A DNA stretch of 64,000 nucleotides from Neodiprion pinetum (lineage: Eukaryota; Arthropoda; Insecta; Hymenoptera; Diprionidae). The notes under the pieces were generated by a model that had not been told where the DNA came from, made no database searches, and saw only the letters and a list, made by a program, of their open reading frames with translations. Made by a program: the position numbers and the translations under genes. Positions 27,332-41,263 of the stretch are shown one piece after another (positions within the stretch are counted from its first letter, which is position 1; each line of letters starts with the position of its first letter). The stretch lies in contig NC_060234.1 in NCBI RefSeq assembly GCF_021155775.2, positions 27,088,026 through 27,152,025 on the forward strand, read 5' to 3'.

Positions 27332-30300
27332 AGAGCGTACGACCTTATAAATGATGGGTTCATGGTAATGTGAACGACGCGCGCGGACGAGAGTCCTGGG
27401 ACAGCGAGAGGAGAAAATGGAGAGAGTGCGGAGCGTGTGTTTTGCGCACTGTGTAAATCCCTGTGTCTCTGCGTATTTGTCGTTTAATTTAGACATTTGC
27501 TATACCTTCTTGTACCAACGGCAACGACTTCCTACTCCGCTCTGTAACCCCGTCCATTATAACGTACCGCGTCCATCTGCACCGTGGAGAGTTTTACTTT
27601 GCACCTTAAGTTTGGTAAACCGAATCTTGCAGTCATTGTCATATCACCTAGCATTATACGTCGTCCTCGGATGATTCGAAGAGCGATCATGACTCTTGCG
27701 TTATCTCAAGTTTCCAAATGTACCTCGTGACTGGTAGTTATGCCGTATTTATTTTCGACTACGACAATTAATGGTCGAACCATTGAACTTATCGTAAAAA
27801 ATACAATACGGATGTTATCAATACTGTATACAGTTATTCAGGCATACCTATACGTGTCGTTGAATTTTTCGCGATAGCGAATTTCCGGTACCATTTGACT
27901 CTTTGAATTCCATATTGCTCCTAGCCTCCACTTGTTGTTCATGTATTAAATACACGTTATTATCGTGGACTTATTATTAGTACAAGATGACGATGAAGTG
28001 CATTTCTAACACTTTCTTCACTTGGTCACTTGTACTCACCAACGTGAAGTTATCCAACACTCTTCTTTTCCGATTGTATGGCGCGTCGTGTCGTAACCTC
28101 AGCGCCAATTCTTTCGGTTTCAATGTGCAATAAAGCTAATGCAGGTACAACCGATTAACAAGCGACCCTTGCTTGTGTGTCAGCGGTATAGAGACGAACG
28201 GTTTCAACCACGCACGTACGTGACGATATAGTAGGTATACGGGGGTTATAGAACGGTGGCACAATCAGGCTTGATGCCAAACAGTCCTCGCCCTTCCTCG
28301 TTGGTCTCACCCATGGGATTGGTTGGCAATTACAAGATGCGCGATAATCCGCAGACTTGGCACCCGCCGCTACTTGCGTTAACCCACCAAGATTAACACT
28401 TGACTGTACGTAACTCTTGGCCTGGCTTCGGCATCCCCAAAACTTATATCACCTCGATATTATTAAAGTTACCAACTATACCCAGCGAAAAGGCAAATAA
28501 GAAAATAAGCCCCCACTTGATCGGTGACAGCAAAATTCATCCTTCGCAACTTTATGGTGAAGTTGTTTGCAAAACTGGGGGAAACAACAAGAAAAAAAAA
28601 GATGAAATATCTCAAAGAATACGAAAGTTACGTGTAGCCTCGTGAACTTCGTTTAAAATTTTTTTCAAGCAGCGCCTTTCCTGTTTCTTCAACTAAGTTC
28701 CTTTTTCGTCTTTGCCGACAACGTTACTGCTTCGGCATCACCGCACGGTTCATCTCGCTCAATAGACTTTCAGTCGAACGTAATGGCCTTGAGAACATGG
28801 CTAAACTACGAGACCGAGAGTGGTTAAAGGACATGAATAATGCAGCCGGCTGCCGTACCGAAACGCATTAAAAATACGATTAAGAGAAAATCGAAACTGG
28901 GCGCAAAAGAAGGACTGTGAGCTTTCACTTTCCGTAGCTTGTCCTCAAAACCTCACCTCGAGGAGATCAGATTTTCTCCGCAAAAAAGGTGAATAACGAA
29001 ATCGACGGTTCGTAATCTCTTTATCCTATTTGAACTGTTTTACTTGCGGCAAAGAACAGTCGAAATTCAAATTCCAGGCAGTTTGAGATTACGACTTTTA
29101 AATAGGAAATTCCGTTACGTGCAGCCCTCTTGAAGATCAGCGCGAATCCTGCAGCGGACGCAAGTTGGCGGATAACTTTTCTCGTGTTTGTATACCGCAA
29201 TCGGTTATTTTCCGCCGCTTCGCCCCGTCCTTCTTGGCATCCTTTACGGCACGGAAGGTGATAGAAACGTAAAAACCGCTTTATCACGGCTGGTAATCAA
29301 TCGGTTTAGTTAACCAGGGGTGGGAGAAAGGGGCTGCCCGTTGCTTGTTGCATGACTCGTGCTTCGTCACGGCTTCCATGCTTAATCATAATCCATTTCG
29401 TATTTTCTCTCTTTTCCTTCTATCTCGCTCTTTCTGGACACGGATGAATGCGTCGAATCCGTTCATTTTTTTTTCTCACTACCCTCGCCGTGGTCTCTCA
29501 TATTTTTTGCACCGTAAAACATAAAGTAATACAGTCGATTCGGTTAATTAATCAGCACTGCGGGAGAGACGCGAGTAAAACATTACTCTGTTCGTATACT
29601 CACATATGAATCCGATTATTAATGCACATACATTTCAAAACTGATTCGGTCCGGGATTATGACGTAAATATTTAATTATTCACCCTCGCCTTCGCGTACG
29701 ATGACTATAAACTATAAGGTGGTGCAAAGTGGTGAGTAGGACATGAGGATATTATTTTTTACGGTAAATGTAACGATTGATTTCAGCAAGCCGAAATAAT
29801 CCGAATTGGTTGATTTTGTTGTTATCTAACAGTATCTTTTAAATTTCATAAGGCCTTCACAGCTACCTTACATCATGAAAAATAACCACTAAATAATAAA
29901 CCTTCGGTTTGTTTGTCTTACGTTTCCTGCCAACAAGGTGATTACTTACCATGCAATCGTTAGCATAACAGTTTTTTACTTGACTTTATGTAATTCTTTT
30001 CTGCAGAAATAGATAAAGTTGCACGACGATGACAGTCAAGTAGTCTAGTAGTAGAATAAAGGGAAATACTATTCTATCGTTGGGTTCATCAACCCATTTG
30101 TCGAGTAATGAAGAATATCGCCAAACCGGTGTAGACTGGCGTTAGTCTTTTTTTGGGAACATCGCGAGTGCACAGTCGGCCAAAGAACTCCAAGACGGCA
30201 TTCCGGTCTGAATATTCAACCGTATAGTGCTGCCAAGTAAGGTCTCATTACAGATCCTTTGATTTCAATCTCTCTACCGAATTCATCGTACTTCAATACA

Positions 30301-31194
30301 TTTTTCTTTACAATACATGGTAAAAATCGTGTTTTCCAAAGTAAAAATAGACTATCTACGTGTGTTCGATTTTAGTATTGCGAATAGTTACAACTGCAGA
30401 CAGCTGAAGAAAATACCGATGGAATAAAAAGCTTGAGGCCCTTTCATACTTATAGCTACAACCTCTTCATTAGATGCGTGGTAGGTCGTTCACCTCACCA
30501 AATGCAAGGAATGTATAAACGCTCGTGCTAAATACTTGCGTCCCTCTTTTAAAACCACGTCACGTTTCGCGCACCACGTAGGCAGGTATGTACCGATCAA
30601 TTACTTCAGCCCTGTTAACATTGCTAATGCGATAATAGCGTTATCTTATCCTGCACCGTCGCATATCTTGACACGAACTGTTTACAGAGCAACGTTTTAT
30701 CCCAAAGTCATTCTATATTGCAAAACAGAGTTTAATGGTTATATTGAAGTGTTCATCGCAATACAATGCATTTGGCTATTTCGTGAGGTTCGAGTCAAGT
30801 TCCGTACTAATCGGCGAGAATTTTTTCAAGTGGTCGTAAATGCGCGTATCTTATTCGATAAATCACTGTCATTTGAACCGGTTTACGATAAATTACGAAC
30901 GGTATATCCTTCAACGTTGGAAAAATTCCCACGTCACTGATGACATCATTTCGAATTTGGTGCAAATCAAAGTACGTTTAGTATTAAAAATTGACCTAAT
31001 TCCTCAAAATGTTTTCGATTGCAACAAGGCGCCGTCAAATGTTGTACAAAATTGACATTCGTCGAAATGGCTTGCTGCTCGACAGCTTTCCACTTTCCCA
31101 GCTTTTCCCACACCTTCCAACGGTATAAGAGAACCAACTGACAAAATGCAACTGACACAAGTGTGATTTGTAGAATGGCGAAAGCGAAATCTGC

Positions 31195-31220
31195 CGAGAG
31201 AGAGAGAGAGAGAGAGAGAA
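31195..31220. repeat. (GA)n microsatellite
   Basis: About 12 uninterrupted GA units. Confidence 0.95.
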
Positions 31221-32772
31221 AGATCAATCAGGATTGCCCGTGCAAACATTAATGAGCTCATGATCACTTACGCGATTGCTTCAACGCACGGTGCGTATAC
31301 GACGCACGTGCCATCGTAAGACAGCGATGGCCGGTGCAGGGTAATTCCTGATTTAAAGCCAGCTCCGTCGTTCGCCCGATTAAGCTCGTTGACCCTCGAG
31401 TCACGTCCGATGCGTACAACTGCGACGGTCCGAAGATCGATACTAGTTCGGAGAAGACACCGTTTCGAGGGATGTGAAATCGATAACCGCGCCGAGATGG
31501 AAAATTTTTGCTCTATACACTTATCCAAGGACGCAATCTTCTCGCTGAGGATTATCCGTGCCGAAGGTTTATGCGCGAAGAGCTATTACGGGCGTGAAGT
31601 ACCGTTTAACCGGGCAGACGGGGCCGTGTTCTATCGCGTACAAGTCTATTGAATTCTTTTTTAATTTTTTTCTATCTTTCCCCATACTCTTCAATTTTCC
31701 TATTTTATTTTCACACTACACTCTCACTCGTATACCTTCTCGAGTCTCGGCCGTAAAGTAAATAAGTTTGATAGCTGTATCTCGTCACCGCGTCGCCCGT
31801 GCTCTATCTTTCGTCTGGCTCATCCACACCTGCCGCAGGCGTGTCTGTCACATCCCTCGCAGAACGGACGAGGGAGTAATTGTTTTGATTATTAATTTAT
31901 CGCGGGTGAAGCGATTAAAAAGTTTGAAACGAGGTTATGTTATACCGGTTTTCACAGGTGTGTGAAGATAAGAGTTGAATCAATGAAAGATCGTCGGATG
32001 CGCATCTGGAAGCGGTAAGCAGCTTCGGGTATGAAAATTAAGATCAAAAATTCTCGCGTGCGAATCCGACACGATACGTTTCTGGTCATGTATTTATATA
32101 TAATACGTAAAAGTTTTGTCATCGTGCGGTGTAGCCTAAAGATACGCAGCTGACGTAGACTCTCGGAATGTGTAAGTGTACGCGTGTATTAATTGAGGAA
32201 GCGTACGCGGCTTCTGCGAAATTCAGTCGATTGCCGTGAGCCGCTTTCACGCAAGTCACTCGGTTGAAATTTGCGCCATTCGCCTGCGGCCTTTTGGACT
32301 CTCAGCCCCTCCGCGATGACAGCCTGACGCTTACGGTTATTAAACTTTCCTCAAGATCCAGCAACGTGAGCCAGGAGCACCAAGTCGCTCGCCCCCCACG
32401 TCTGACTGGCGTAGGGAGTTTCGTGTCACCGCGAAATTACCACCGAGGTAAGAGTCTGACGCGAAGGACCGGCGAAGTATCATATTCCATTAAAATGCCA
32501 TTTTATTAATAATCGAGGAGCCTCCGGGGGATGCGGCACGGTGACAAGTGCCGCAGTAACGTTAGCGCCCAGAGAAACGTTCTACGCAGGCACAACGTGC
32601 GTGAGGAATGCCAGTTATAGCGGGTCCCGGGGTTTTTGACGCAGTAAATGTTCGTATACGGGTATAATGTGCGGGTACGTTGAGTGTCGTCGAGCTCAGG
32701 AATTTGAAATAACGTATTCAAGTCGTTCACGAGCTTTGATATCGATCAAGTTGGGCAAAGTTTATCCCTCCG

Positions 32773-32795
32773 ATATATATATATATATATATATA
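32773..32795. repeat. (AT)n microsatellite
   Basis: Eleven uninterrupted AT units. Confidence 0.95.
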
Positions 32796-34483
32796 GTGAC
32801 AAAATTACCGCTTATCGTAAACATGCAAAAGTTTTAACCTGAAGTAATTACAGTTGTACGTCAGGTGTGGTGTGCAGACGGGTGTCATTAACGTTTGAAA
32901 AATAACTCGACGAAAGTTTTTAAACACTTTGAATTCACTTCTTGTAGATGCATGAGACGTTCAGTCGTTTCATTTCATAACGTCAAAGCTCGAAGTATCG
33001 CGGTTTTGAAGCAATGCTGCGACGCAAAATGCCGGGGGTTTGGGCTGTGCCTGTCTGTAATCACGTTGATTCGGTAGGACTGTGATTGATATGTTTGGCC
33101 TGCGAGATTTGAGAGATCGAATCACGATTGAGAAAGCGGTAAATTTGAAGAACCTGATTTGGCTACTTAAAGCAACGACTGTCTGGAATATAAGAGTAGG
33201 TACGTAACTTGTTGCTGTTCCTCGTACTCCACCGTTGCACAGTACCAGTGGAATTCGATGGTTTATTGGCTTTTCTTGGACGTGGTAGCATAAGGGAACT
33301 GCCGGGTCGCGGAGAAGCTAGGAGGAGGACTCTCCCGCGATATAGACCACGGCACCGGCTTGTTTATGGCGGTACGAACGCGCACCATGTGCTGAAAAAT
33401 ACTCGTTTTAAATTTAAACGTCCACGACGAGGACTGCGACAATATCCTGCGCCAGTAGGTACCTCGCGAGTCCTCTGAGCTGGTCACCTCAACCTGTCAC
33501 CAGGTTCCAGGGGATGTCAAATTCCCCGAAGGAATGTAACCGATCGGTTCTAGCCATAGCGAAGGAACGAATGGATTCTCTTCTGTGACTTTTGGCAAGA
33601 TTTTTTTGTCGTTAAAAAAACTCAGCGGTGAAGTGAGTAGTGTTCGCACAAGTAAGCTTAGCCGGTGCAGCATAGAGAACAAGTACCCTGTACCGGTAAA
33701 AAACTGAGCTCTAGCAATTAAGCGCGTTAACTCGGCGTCGTCACAATGTTGTGCCTCTCAACCCCTTCCGCGCAGCTGGTCTCCTCAAAGGAACTTAACT
33801 ACACCCAAGAAACTACGGAGCAAGGAGAGCGACTGAAGTGCCACGCGCCCCGAGTCACCCGGAAACAAAGATGTCGCCGGTCACACCAGCCCCAGAAACA
33901 CACGGACGGCTCGTGCGGAAGGGCCGCGAGGTGCGACTGGAGCCTGGCTGCACAATGCTGCAGTTAGGCTTACAAGCCGCTCTTGTCGAGCTGCCAACTC
34001 TCTTTCTCTCCTCGTCTCTCTTGCTCTGCCTCTCGCTCTTTCCTAGTCGCTTTGCTTTGTCCACCGCGTGACAAACGCTGTGACTGACTACAAAGCCCTT
34101 GACGAGTCGCGAACGGTTACGTTTTACCCTGAGCTTGCCCCTTTGCCCGTTGACACCCACGTGCAATTGTCGCTGGATGCGAATCTTTGCCAAGAAATTG
34201 GTAGGGCTCTTTGAATTCTCTCATCGACCCAGAATCATTTCTCATCTCTTACCGATGAACATTTCCGGGATTAATCGAACACCACCGAATTCCCGGATGT
34301 CGTTGACTGTTTCATCCGCAGATTATACAGAAAACCAGCCGGTCAATCGAATTTTTGCCAAGCGATAGGTGCCGCCTACGTGACCTCTGAACCTTCGAGG
34401 AGTCGATACAACGTTTCGAGATATTTCTTTGCATCGGTGGGTCTATTAGAGTCCGTTTGGGTCGAGTTGCACAATGTAGGTGA

Positions 34484-34897
34484 ATGAATATGGGTATACC
34501 TGTATATGTACGGTCGAGACGGTTAACTCGGATTACACTTGCAGGGAATACGAGTTTTCAGAAAGCAGGGCACGTACGGCAAGGGAATCGAGGCTCTGGG
34601 CAGGTTGGCAATGATCGCCAGCCGGTGACTCTGCTGGCCATTAACGAACACATGTCTCTATCTGGACTGTATCCTGGAGAGTGGTGGAAGAGGTCCGGTG
34701 AACTCGAGACGCGGGACTTTCGACCCTGTTCGAAGACGAAAAGATTAATCGGTCCTCCCTTCAATATCGCGCGTTCATCCGTCCTCGAAGCGAATACCGA
34801 TTCGGAACTTCACCAGCGAATTATCAAGCACGAACTTGGAATTGGAATTGTACCAGAAAGACGTGACGTTTGGCAATATGACGTTTGGTCGGTGTAA
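34484..34897 (+). other. Unrecognised 137-codon open frame with ATG start
   Basis: The frame opens MNMGIPVYVRSRRLTRIT and closes at 34897. The composition is basic and unremarkable, with no signal peptide, membrane segment or motif I can name. No promoter or splice context singles it out. It is one of the longer ATG-started ORFs here, but this is within what chance gives in this base composition. Confidence 0.1.
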
Positions 34898-37800
34898 TAT
34901 ATTCGGGTTACGCACAAATCGTGCAACTCGTCTGAGACTTTTGCTGCTGTAGTCAAGATCACCGAAATACTTACTCAGTGACCAGAAGAAGCTTAGTGAA
35001 ATATTCTAACTGTAAATGTATGAAAATTTATGAATGTTTCATGTATTTCCTGTCACCGCTATAAATTTCTCATCAAAAATACCTGTAGAACTTGCGATTT
35101 AATTTTGAGAAATCCCGTGGGGTATTCAGCGTCAAATCGAACGGTCGGTTTCCCTGATCCATCTCAACCTGATTGACCTTTCTTTCACATAATCAAAGTG
35201 CATATGAAAGGATGCGCTTTGAATTTTTTCAGAATTTTCTGACACATGGTTTCTTCACAACTCGTTCGATAAATTGATTTCGACAATGTGTTGATTTTTC
35301 GCGTCTACGTAGCTTAAAATTGGATGACATATAAAGTTTTTTCACAAAAATTTTAGGTTTTCTTGTAAACTTTTTAAGAGGTTTTTATTTTTTGGATTTT
35401 TCATACCTCGTTTCAGTGTAGTTTTGATACAAAATCGCGAAATTTATTCGTAACTGAAAACTGCCGTGATCGAATGGGCTGCAATTTATATACAACGTGC
35501 CTTCTTCAATGCGAAAGGTTGCCTGAAAATTTCATAGTGGGTGGTGCAGTGGTTCGGAAGATATATCGACAAATATTCACACAGTGGCGTGAATTCTGTT
35601 CAAACTTCGCAGCGCGGCAAGCAAGTTTTTTACTCTGCGCGTGGCGCTGCTGTGCACTCGAGAGCGATCTTCAATTGTTACGCGGGTTGTTTATAACAGT
35701 TGACGACTTTTTCTTGCGGAGTTTACTTCAGTCGATCGCTTATCACAATTCCTGACATGATAAGTGAGTTTCGTACTGCCGGACAATATTTGTGAAGCGT
35801 ATTCATCCAAGGTAAGAATTTAACGAACTGTTGCGTATCGTAATACCGATTGTATAACTTTTACCGTTCATACCGCCGCATTACAGTGCGTATGGATGTC
35901 AAATTTCACAGTTCCATGGAAACTATTGTTTGTAACTTTTGAACTACTTTTCCGCCCACTACGAAATATACAATCTTCGGTATTGAAAAAGAATCCCTCG
36001 TATACATACGTATAATATGCCATCGACAAAATTATCGTTTAGTTGACGTAACACATTCTGGAAGCAGCACATCTTTATTCGAATAATCGAGCTGCTCAAA
36101 TCCATCAGTGTTTTGATGGGTTATCACTCTTCACATTTTGGCATTGAATCGATTAATAATTGGATGATGGATTCTCAAAGTTTTCCTGTTGCTGATACAC
36201 AAAATATTTTTACTTTCAGACTTGTTAGTCACAAGATGACGAGCTTGTCAATTTTTCTTAGCGTCAAGCTCGCCTCTTTTAACCATTTCATGGAAAAATC
36301 GTATCAACGTCAGAACGTTAGTAAAACAATAAAAGCGTCAAAGGGTAATTATTTTTAAGCCATTAACCGTCGGAAATTAAAAATTTAGTTTCGAAAAGCT
36401 GAAATTCTTGTTAGAAAACAAGGAAACGTTATTTTCGTTATTCGCGTAATCATTCGAACGTTAGCGAGTTTCTTAGAATTAGACGAGTCCGTCATCCAGT
36501 CATTAGCCGAGGTCTTTCCTACTGGATTGAAGATGTCAGACGCTAGTCGGCTTAACATTTGGATATAAGTTAATTCGCTAAGCCGATTAGAGGTACGAAA
36601 CAGTAACTACACGCGGAGGTAAAACATCTCGGATGGATTTACCCCTGCAGCACACGCACTCGGTCTGGTTGATTAACAATGTAATGTTAGCGGTAAGGTA
36701 ATCCTGTAATGGTTCAGTCATGTTTGCCGGTAAATAATATATCCATGTACAACGCGTATACCCCGGCCTCTGCACCCTTTGCACACGTATGTTCGAAATG
36801 ATTACCGCGACAACGTGTTCGAGTATTATTCATACTACAAATATGGCTGGGGGTGCCGGTCGATTTTATATATTGGTAAATAATATCGCCGTTTGTTTTA
36901 ACGTGTACTTGGGGTGCGATACGGTTTGTCAATAGTTTGATAGCGTCGTCGAATCTACCGCGTCTGCTGTTTCGGTAATTAAAACGCGATCGTTTGAAAT
37001 CCGGAAATGTGTCATTTTACGGTGAATAAACAATCTGCGACTTCGACTTGATAGCTGAATAACCATTATCATCTTGTTGTTCAGCGCGCCGCTGATAATT
37101 GGGATCAGCCATTCGAAAACGGATGTTTCAGTTTTTTTTTGCACGTTCGGAATGTCTGTCTCACAATCCTGCGGGACATGCTTTCACCTATGAACGTGAA
37201 TTAAAGCTTTCCGGCAATATATTTCGTATTGTTATGTAAAAGTTAAAGCTTGCATCCCTCGTCGAGCAATTCAGCACTCAGTTAAACACAATGGGCTTTG
37301 GACAGTCGACAATACAAAATATGTAAATGCGATGAACGCTAGTCGTCCGACGAAAACAATGAACGAGACCAGTGCGCACTACGCGTTAGAGTTTTCCAGT
37401 TTTCATACGCTTATGAATCTATAAAACTCCCTGGTGGACACTGGCATAAATAGAAAAACTATGTTCCATTATTCTACTACGTTAGTATTCGGCTTAACTT
37501 TCTTTCTCGCTTTTTCATCACCGAATACATTTCTTCTTTAAATATGTATACACATGAATGTATTCGGAGCTATTGACGACTTTGCATTCTACCATGACCT
37601 TGCGGAAAAAATGCATATCCATGTGCATTTTCTAGTGACTGATTTATTCTTAGTGATTTATTGAGACAAATTTCGATTTTGCTGAATTGCTATCATATTA
37701 ATCGCAATTGTATACTGTCTACATTTTGAATACAATGTTGATTAACTCTTCTCGCATTGATTTTCGGTTTAGCTAACTTCAATTTCACTGTCAATCGATC

Positions 37801-40800
37801 AGGTTCTGCCGGGGTATCATATCTATTTTATCAAACAGTTCCTACCGCAGTATGGAGTGAGTTTGAATTAAAATGACGTCAAAGTTTGACTTGATTTTGA
37901 TTGCCTATCGAGAAGATTTACAAATAGAAATACGAAACGCCGAGAAATATCGTCGTGATTAATAACGGATAACTGACTGCCTGTAGAAGCTATTCCTCAT
38001 AGCCTAGGGCCCGATTCCATCTGAGGAAGCAAGTGTGAAGAATAGCCCCGCGTCGTTAACCCAGTTCGGCGGGCGAAAACTGTTGCTGAAATATACATAC
38101 AGAACGCGGTTTTATGCACGCACAGAAACCGCGACAAGGACTCCCGATCATTGTCAGAATCGTGCACCCTGAGTGACACGATTCCCCAAGTGTCTTCACC
38201 TGTTTTCCAGTTAGTTGTAAATATGAGCGGTCCGTCATCCAGACAGTGACATATAGCTCCCGTAACTACTTTCCCTCGAATGCCCGTCCACCCTCTGGTT
38301 CTTACGGCACGGCACAGTTCCCTGGAGGAGCTTCCATTTCCGTCCAGAGACCCGGAGCATCCCTTCAGCAATCAACATCCGCGGTGTCGAGACGTTGGCT
38401 CTGCCACTTTTACGCAATGTCATAAAGGGCTCGTCTTACGAGCAACAATGGATGTAAAACGCCGTAACTTTTCTCCCCCTGAATATTTTCCACACCGTAC
38501 TCCCGCTATTCATCGGCATATATACGTATACATGTATATATACCATTGTATACGTGTAGACATGTATAACCACTGTGTATTCTTTCCCTCCTCTTTTGGC
38601 AAAAATCAGGGGCTCGACTTCTTCGAGGTACCGCGTCGCAAAGTTATCTCTGTAAGAGACAAAGAAAGAGAAACAAAAACGTCAGAAGGCACTACGTACC
38701 GCATGGAAACTACTTTTCACCTTTTATTACGTTGACTCAGATTTTTTCTTTTTATGTTCTCGTAAAATTTTCTCAGTAGTTGTGCATTGCTGAAAAAAAA
38801 AGTTTTCCATTATACCTCGAATTACTTTGTTACTTGCTCATATACAAATATATTTCGGGCTGCAGCAATATATTTCCCAATTCAGCCTTCTTGAATTTGA
38901 AATAAGGAAGCAAGCTTACCCATGGAAAGTACAAACCTGCGGTTTAAAATTTGACAGCAAGTTTATTTTCGTCATCAAAAATGCTGTCATCTGGAACTAA
39001 CATAAAACAAAGGATAAAACTAGCTTACATGCGGTCAGAAAATTTGGAAAAATCTTCCTGACGTTGTATTCGACGTGTACCGAAAAACACGAATTGAATT
39101 TTCCGCGTATTCCCCTGATGAGGTGGTATGGGTGGATGTAATCTGATCGATAGCCCGCCGAAAGCGGAAATACAAAACCTTAAACAGACAGGATGATTGG
39201 CGAAATTGACGTGTTTCTTTATTGGAACGTCCAGATACACGGTCGGAATCGGAGAACCGTAGGTGAGGGGTCGAGCTTTTCGTGTTAGTAGGACATTAAC
39301 GGATTCGAACCGGTCACTTTTGTAGTCCACTCATCCTCTTTCCGGCATAGGTATCTGACACTTCCGTCAACCGTCGCAGACATGCCACCGTATTTAACAA
39401 ATAATGTACGGAGGTCTTTCGTGGGTCGCACAATAATTTTGTGGTTGGCGACAGTTCGTATATTCACAGGGCCGGGTCTGTCCCGTAGGGAGCTTCCTGC
39501 CGCTCTCTGCCGCTCTCCGGCGCTCGCTTCCTCCGAAAGGGTTCGCATCAATTCACTCCTGGGCACCCTTCCACTCGGCCAAGGTTGGGCGCAAATTCGG
39601 CGCACTCTCGCCAATTTGCATCCATATGAATACCGACGTGGGAATTACGGGATCGGAATAAATTCAGTCAGTCAAGTTGAGCCTCTGTTGGGACGACGAC
39701 AAGCCACACAACCCGGCAATCATCGCATTCTAAGCTCTACCTCAGATGTTATAAATTGACTTCGTTTGCCTCTGAAGTTCAACTTGGCTAACCCAAAGGG
39801 CCTTGGGTATGTTTCTCTTACATGATTAAAAGATGAACCAATTTGCAAGTCTCGTTTGTCGTGCGAGGTATCATTTCGCGTGTAAAAAACTCCGCTGATC
39901 ACAAGGCTCTAATCTCAATACTCACCACGGCCAAGTTAGACCAAATTTTGAGGGCTGAAAAGACTCAACTCGCGTAAATGACGTTGAAGGAATCGACTAA
40001 AGGTAATTGGCGAGTTCAGGATACTCGAAGGATCTCAGGGCAAGTGTTGCCGCTTTGATACTCTGAGTCTCTAGTCATGTCCCGCCCAGCAGACAGAAGA
40101 AACAGATTTCCACCAATTAGAGGCTTAAATTTCTGGTTCTCAATTTGCCTAAATTAAACACCGGAAAATTAACTCGGCAGCTAATTTCGCTGGTGGGAGT
40201 AAGAGCCAGTCTGTAGTGCTTATAGAGAAGACCTTTGGGTTGGGGCTATATCTAGGTAGGTACACGAGAAACGGCAGTGAGACGGAGAGACGAAAACGTC
40301 TGGGGAAATGAACCCGACCCGCTCCCCCGCATCCACTGCGCCCATACTGCTCCATTGCGTTTCATCTCCGCGCAAATAATTTAATCTAGACTAAGTACAT
40401 ATTTGGGTATAGTTACGTAGTCAGTTGTCGGATTCGGCTTTTGGCGAAATGCCGGCATGACGAAAATTTTGTGTCTCCACCGTTACATCCGACCGGAAAG
40501 TGCAGACGGCTGCTGAGAAAAAAATTAAGCTACGTCGAGTAGGCAGTTGCAAATATGATAAATCGCAAAAGATTACCACATGCACATTGACGTATCTTTC
40601 AAATTATAATAGTTTACAGATATACATGAATAATGTAAACGGTACATTTAAAAAGAGGAAATGTTCAGGGTTGAAACTTTGTATGTCTCAACAGACCGTA
40701 TCGTTAGTTTCTTTTTGAATTTCAGATCTTCGCTTTTCGGTACGATTCAAGTCCGAGTTACATGCTAGACCGATTTGACGGTGGCTTCACGTGAGCAATT

Positions 40801-40940
40801 TCCATTCAACACCACGATTGGTGCAGCTGACACGGAGAAGACGGGGATAAGATTTAAAGTTTCATAAATTGTGCCGGATTTTTATAGTTCTGCTAAAGAC
40901 ACAGCTAAATGGAATAAATTGCGTGCAGAAGGCGCGTTCT
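34898..40940. other. Non-coding stretch, no gene seen
   Basis: It is AT-rich at 34980-36480, with many T and A runs that may be old repeat remains, and mixed beyond. A short hairpin is at 36543-36590 and a TA/GTATAC-rich palindromic patch at about 38515-38575. No coding family recognised. Confidence 0.4.
36543..36590. repeat. Short hairpin
   Basis: CTAGTCGGCTTA at 36543-36554 pairs with TAAGCCGATTAG at 36579-36590 (11 of 12 positions), leaving a 24-nt loop. Its role is unknown. Confidence 0.6.
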
Positions 40941-40942
40941 TG

Positions 40943-41263
40943 ATGCAATTCTTAACGAATCGTTCCTACACGCGAAGAATCCAACTGTGTAATATCTTTA
41001 TGTCAGGCAGCACAGATAGTCCGCAACGTGAATCGCAGGGTGAGGATACCACATTTGATCTTGTCACCGTGTTGGTATATTCGAATGCTGCAACGTTGAA
41101 TGAAAACTTTTTCCGATCGATCACACCCGAGGTTCTTCTCAATACAATATTTGACGTTCGGACGAAGCCTGGGGCACCTGCATCCGGACTAGGATTTGGA
41201 GAAAAATACCGTGACGTGACCCTTCCTTCGAAGAAAAGTTGGAAAAGTTATTCCCCTCGGTGA
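40943..41263 (+). other. Unrecognised 106-codon open frame
   Basis: The frame starts at ATG 40943 and is also open upstream to about 40871. The product looks soluble and protein-like (for example TTFDLVTVLVYSNAATLNEN) with acidic and hydrophobic residues well mixed, unlike the low-complexity ORFs elsewhere. I recognise no family, and no promoter or clear splice sites support it. Chance is the default reading. Confidence 0.14.

Larger units (their letters stand above)
27332..34480. other. Non-coding stretch, no gene seen
   Basis: It has mixed composition with AT-rich patches at 27720-28080 and 29700-30450. Only simple repeats (31195, 32773) stand out. ORFs are short on both strands with no recognisable family. 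Confidence 0.4.

Noticed and set aside
39285..39365. tRNA-like B-box (GGTTCGAATCC) on the minus strand
   Set aside because: The upstream A-box is too close and the acceptor and anticodon stems cannot be formed.
39978..40002. ATG-started segment reading MTLKESTK and ending AAAG before GTAATT, phase 1
   Set aside because: It would also fit the CELF exon in frame, but it has no promoter or leader features. It shows how easily short phase-matched candidates arise by chance.
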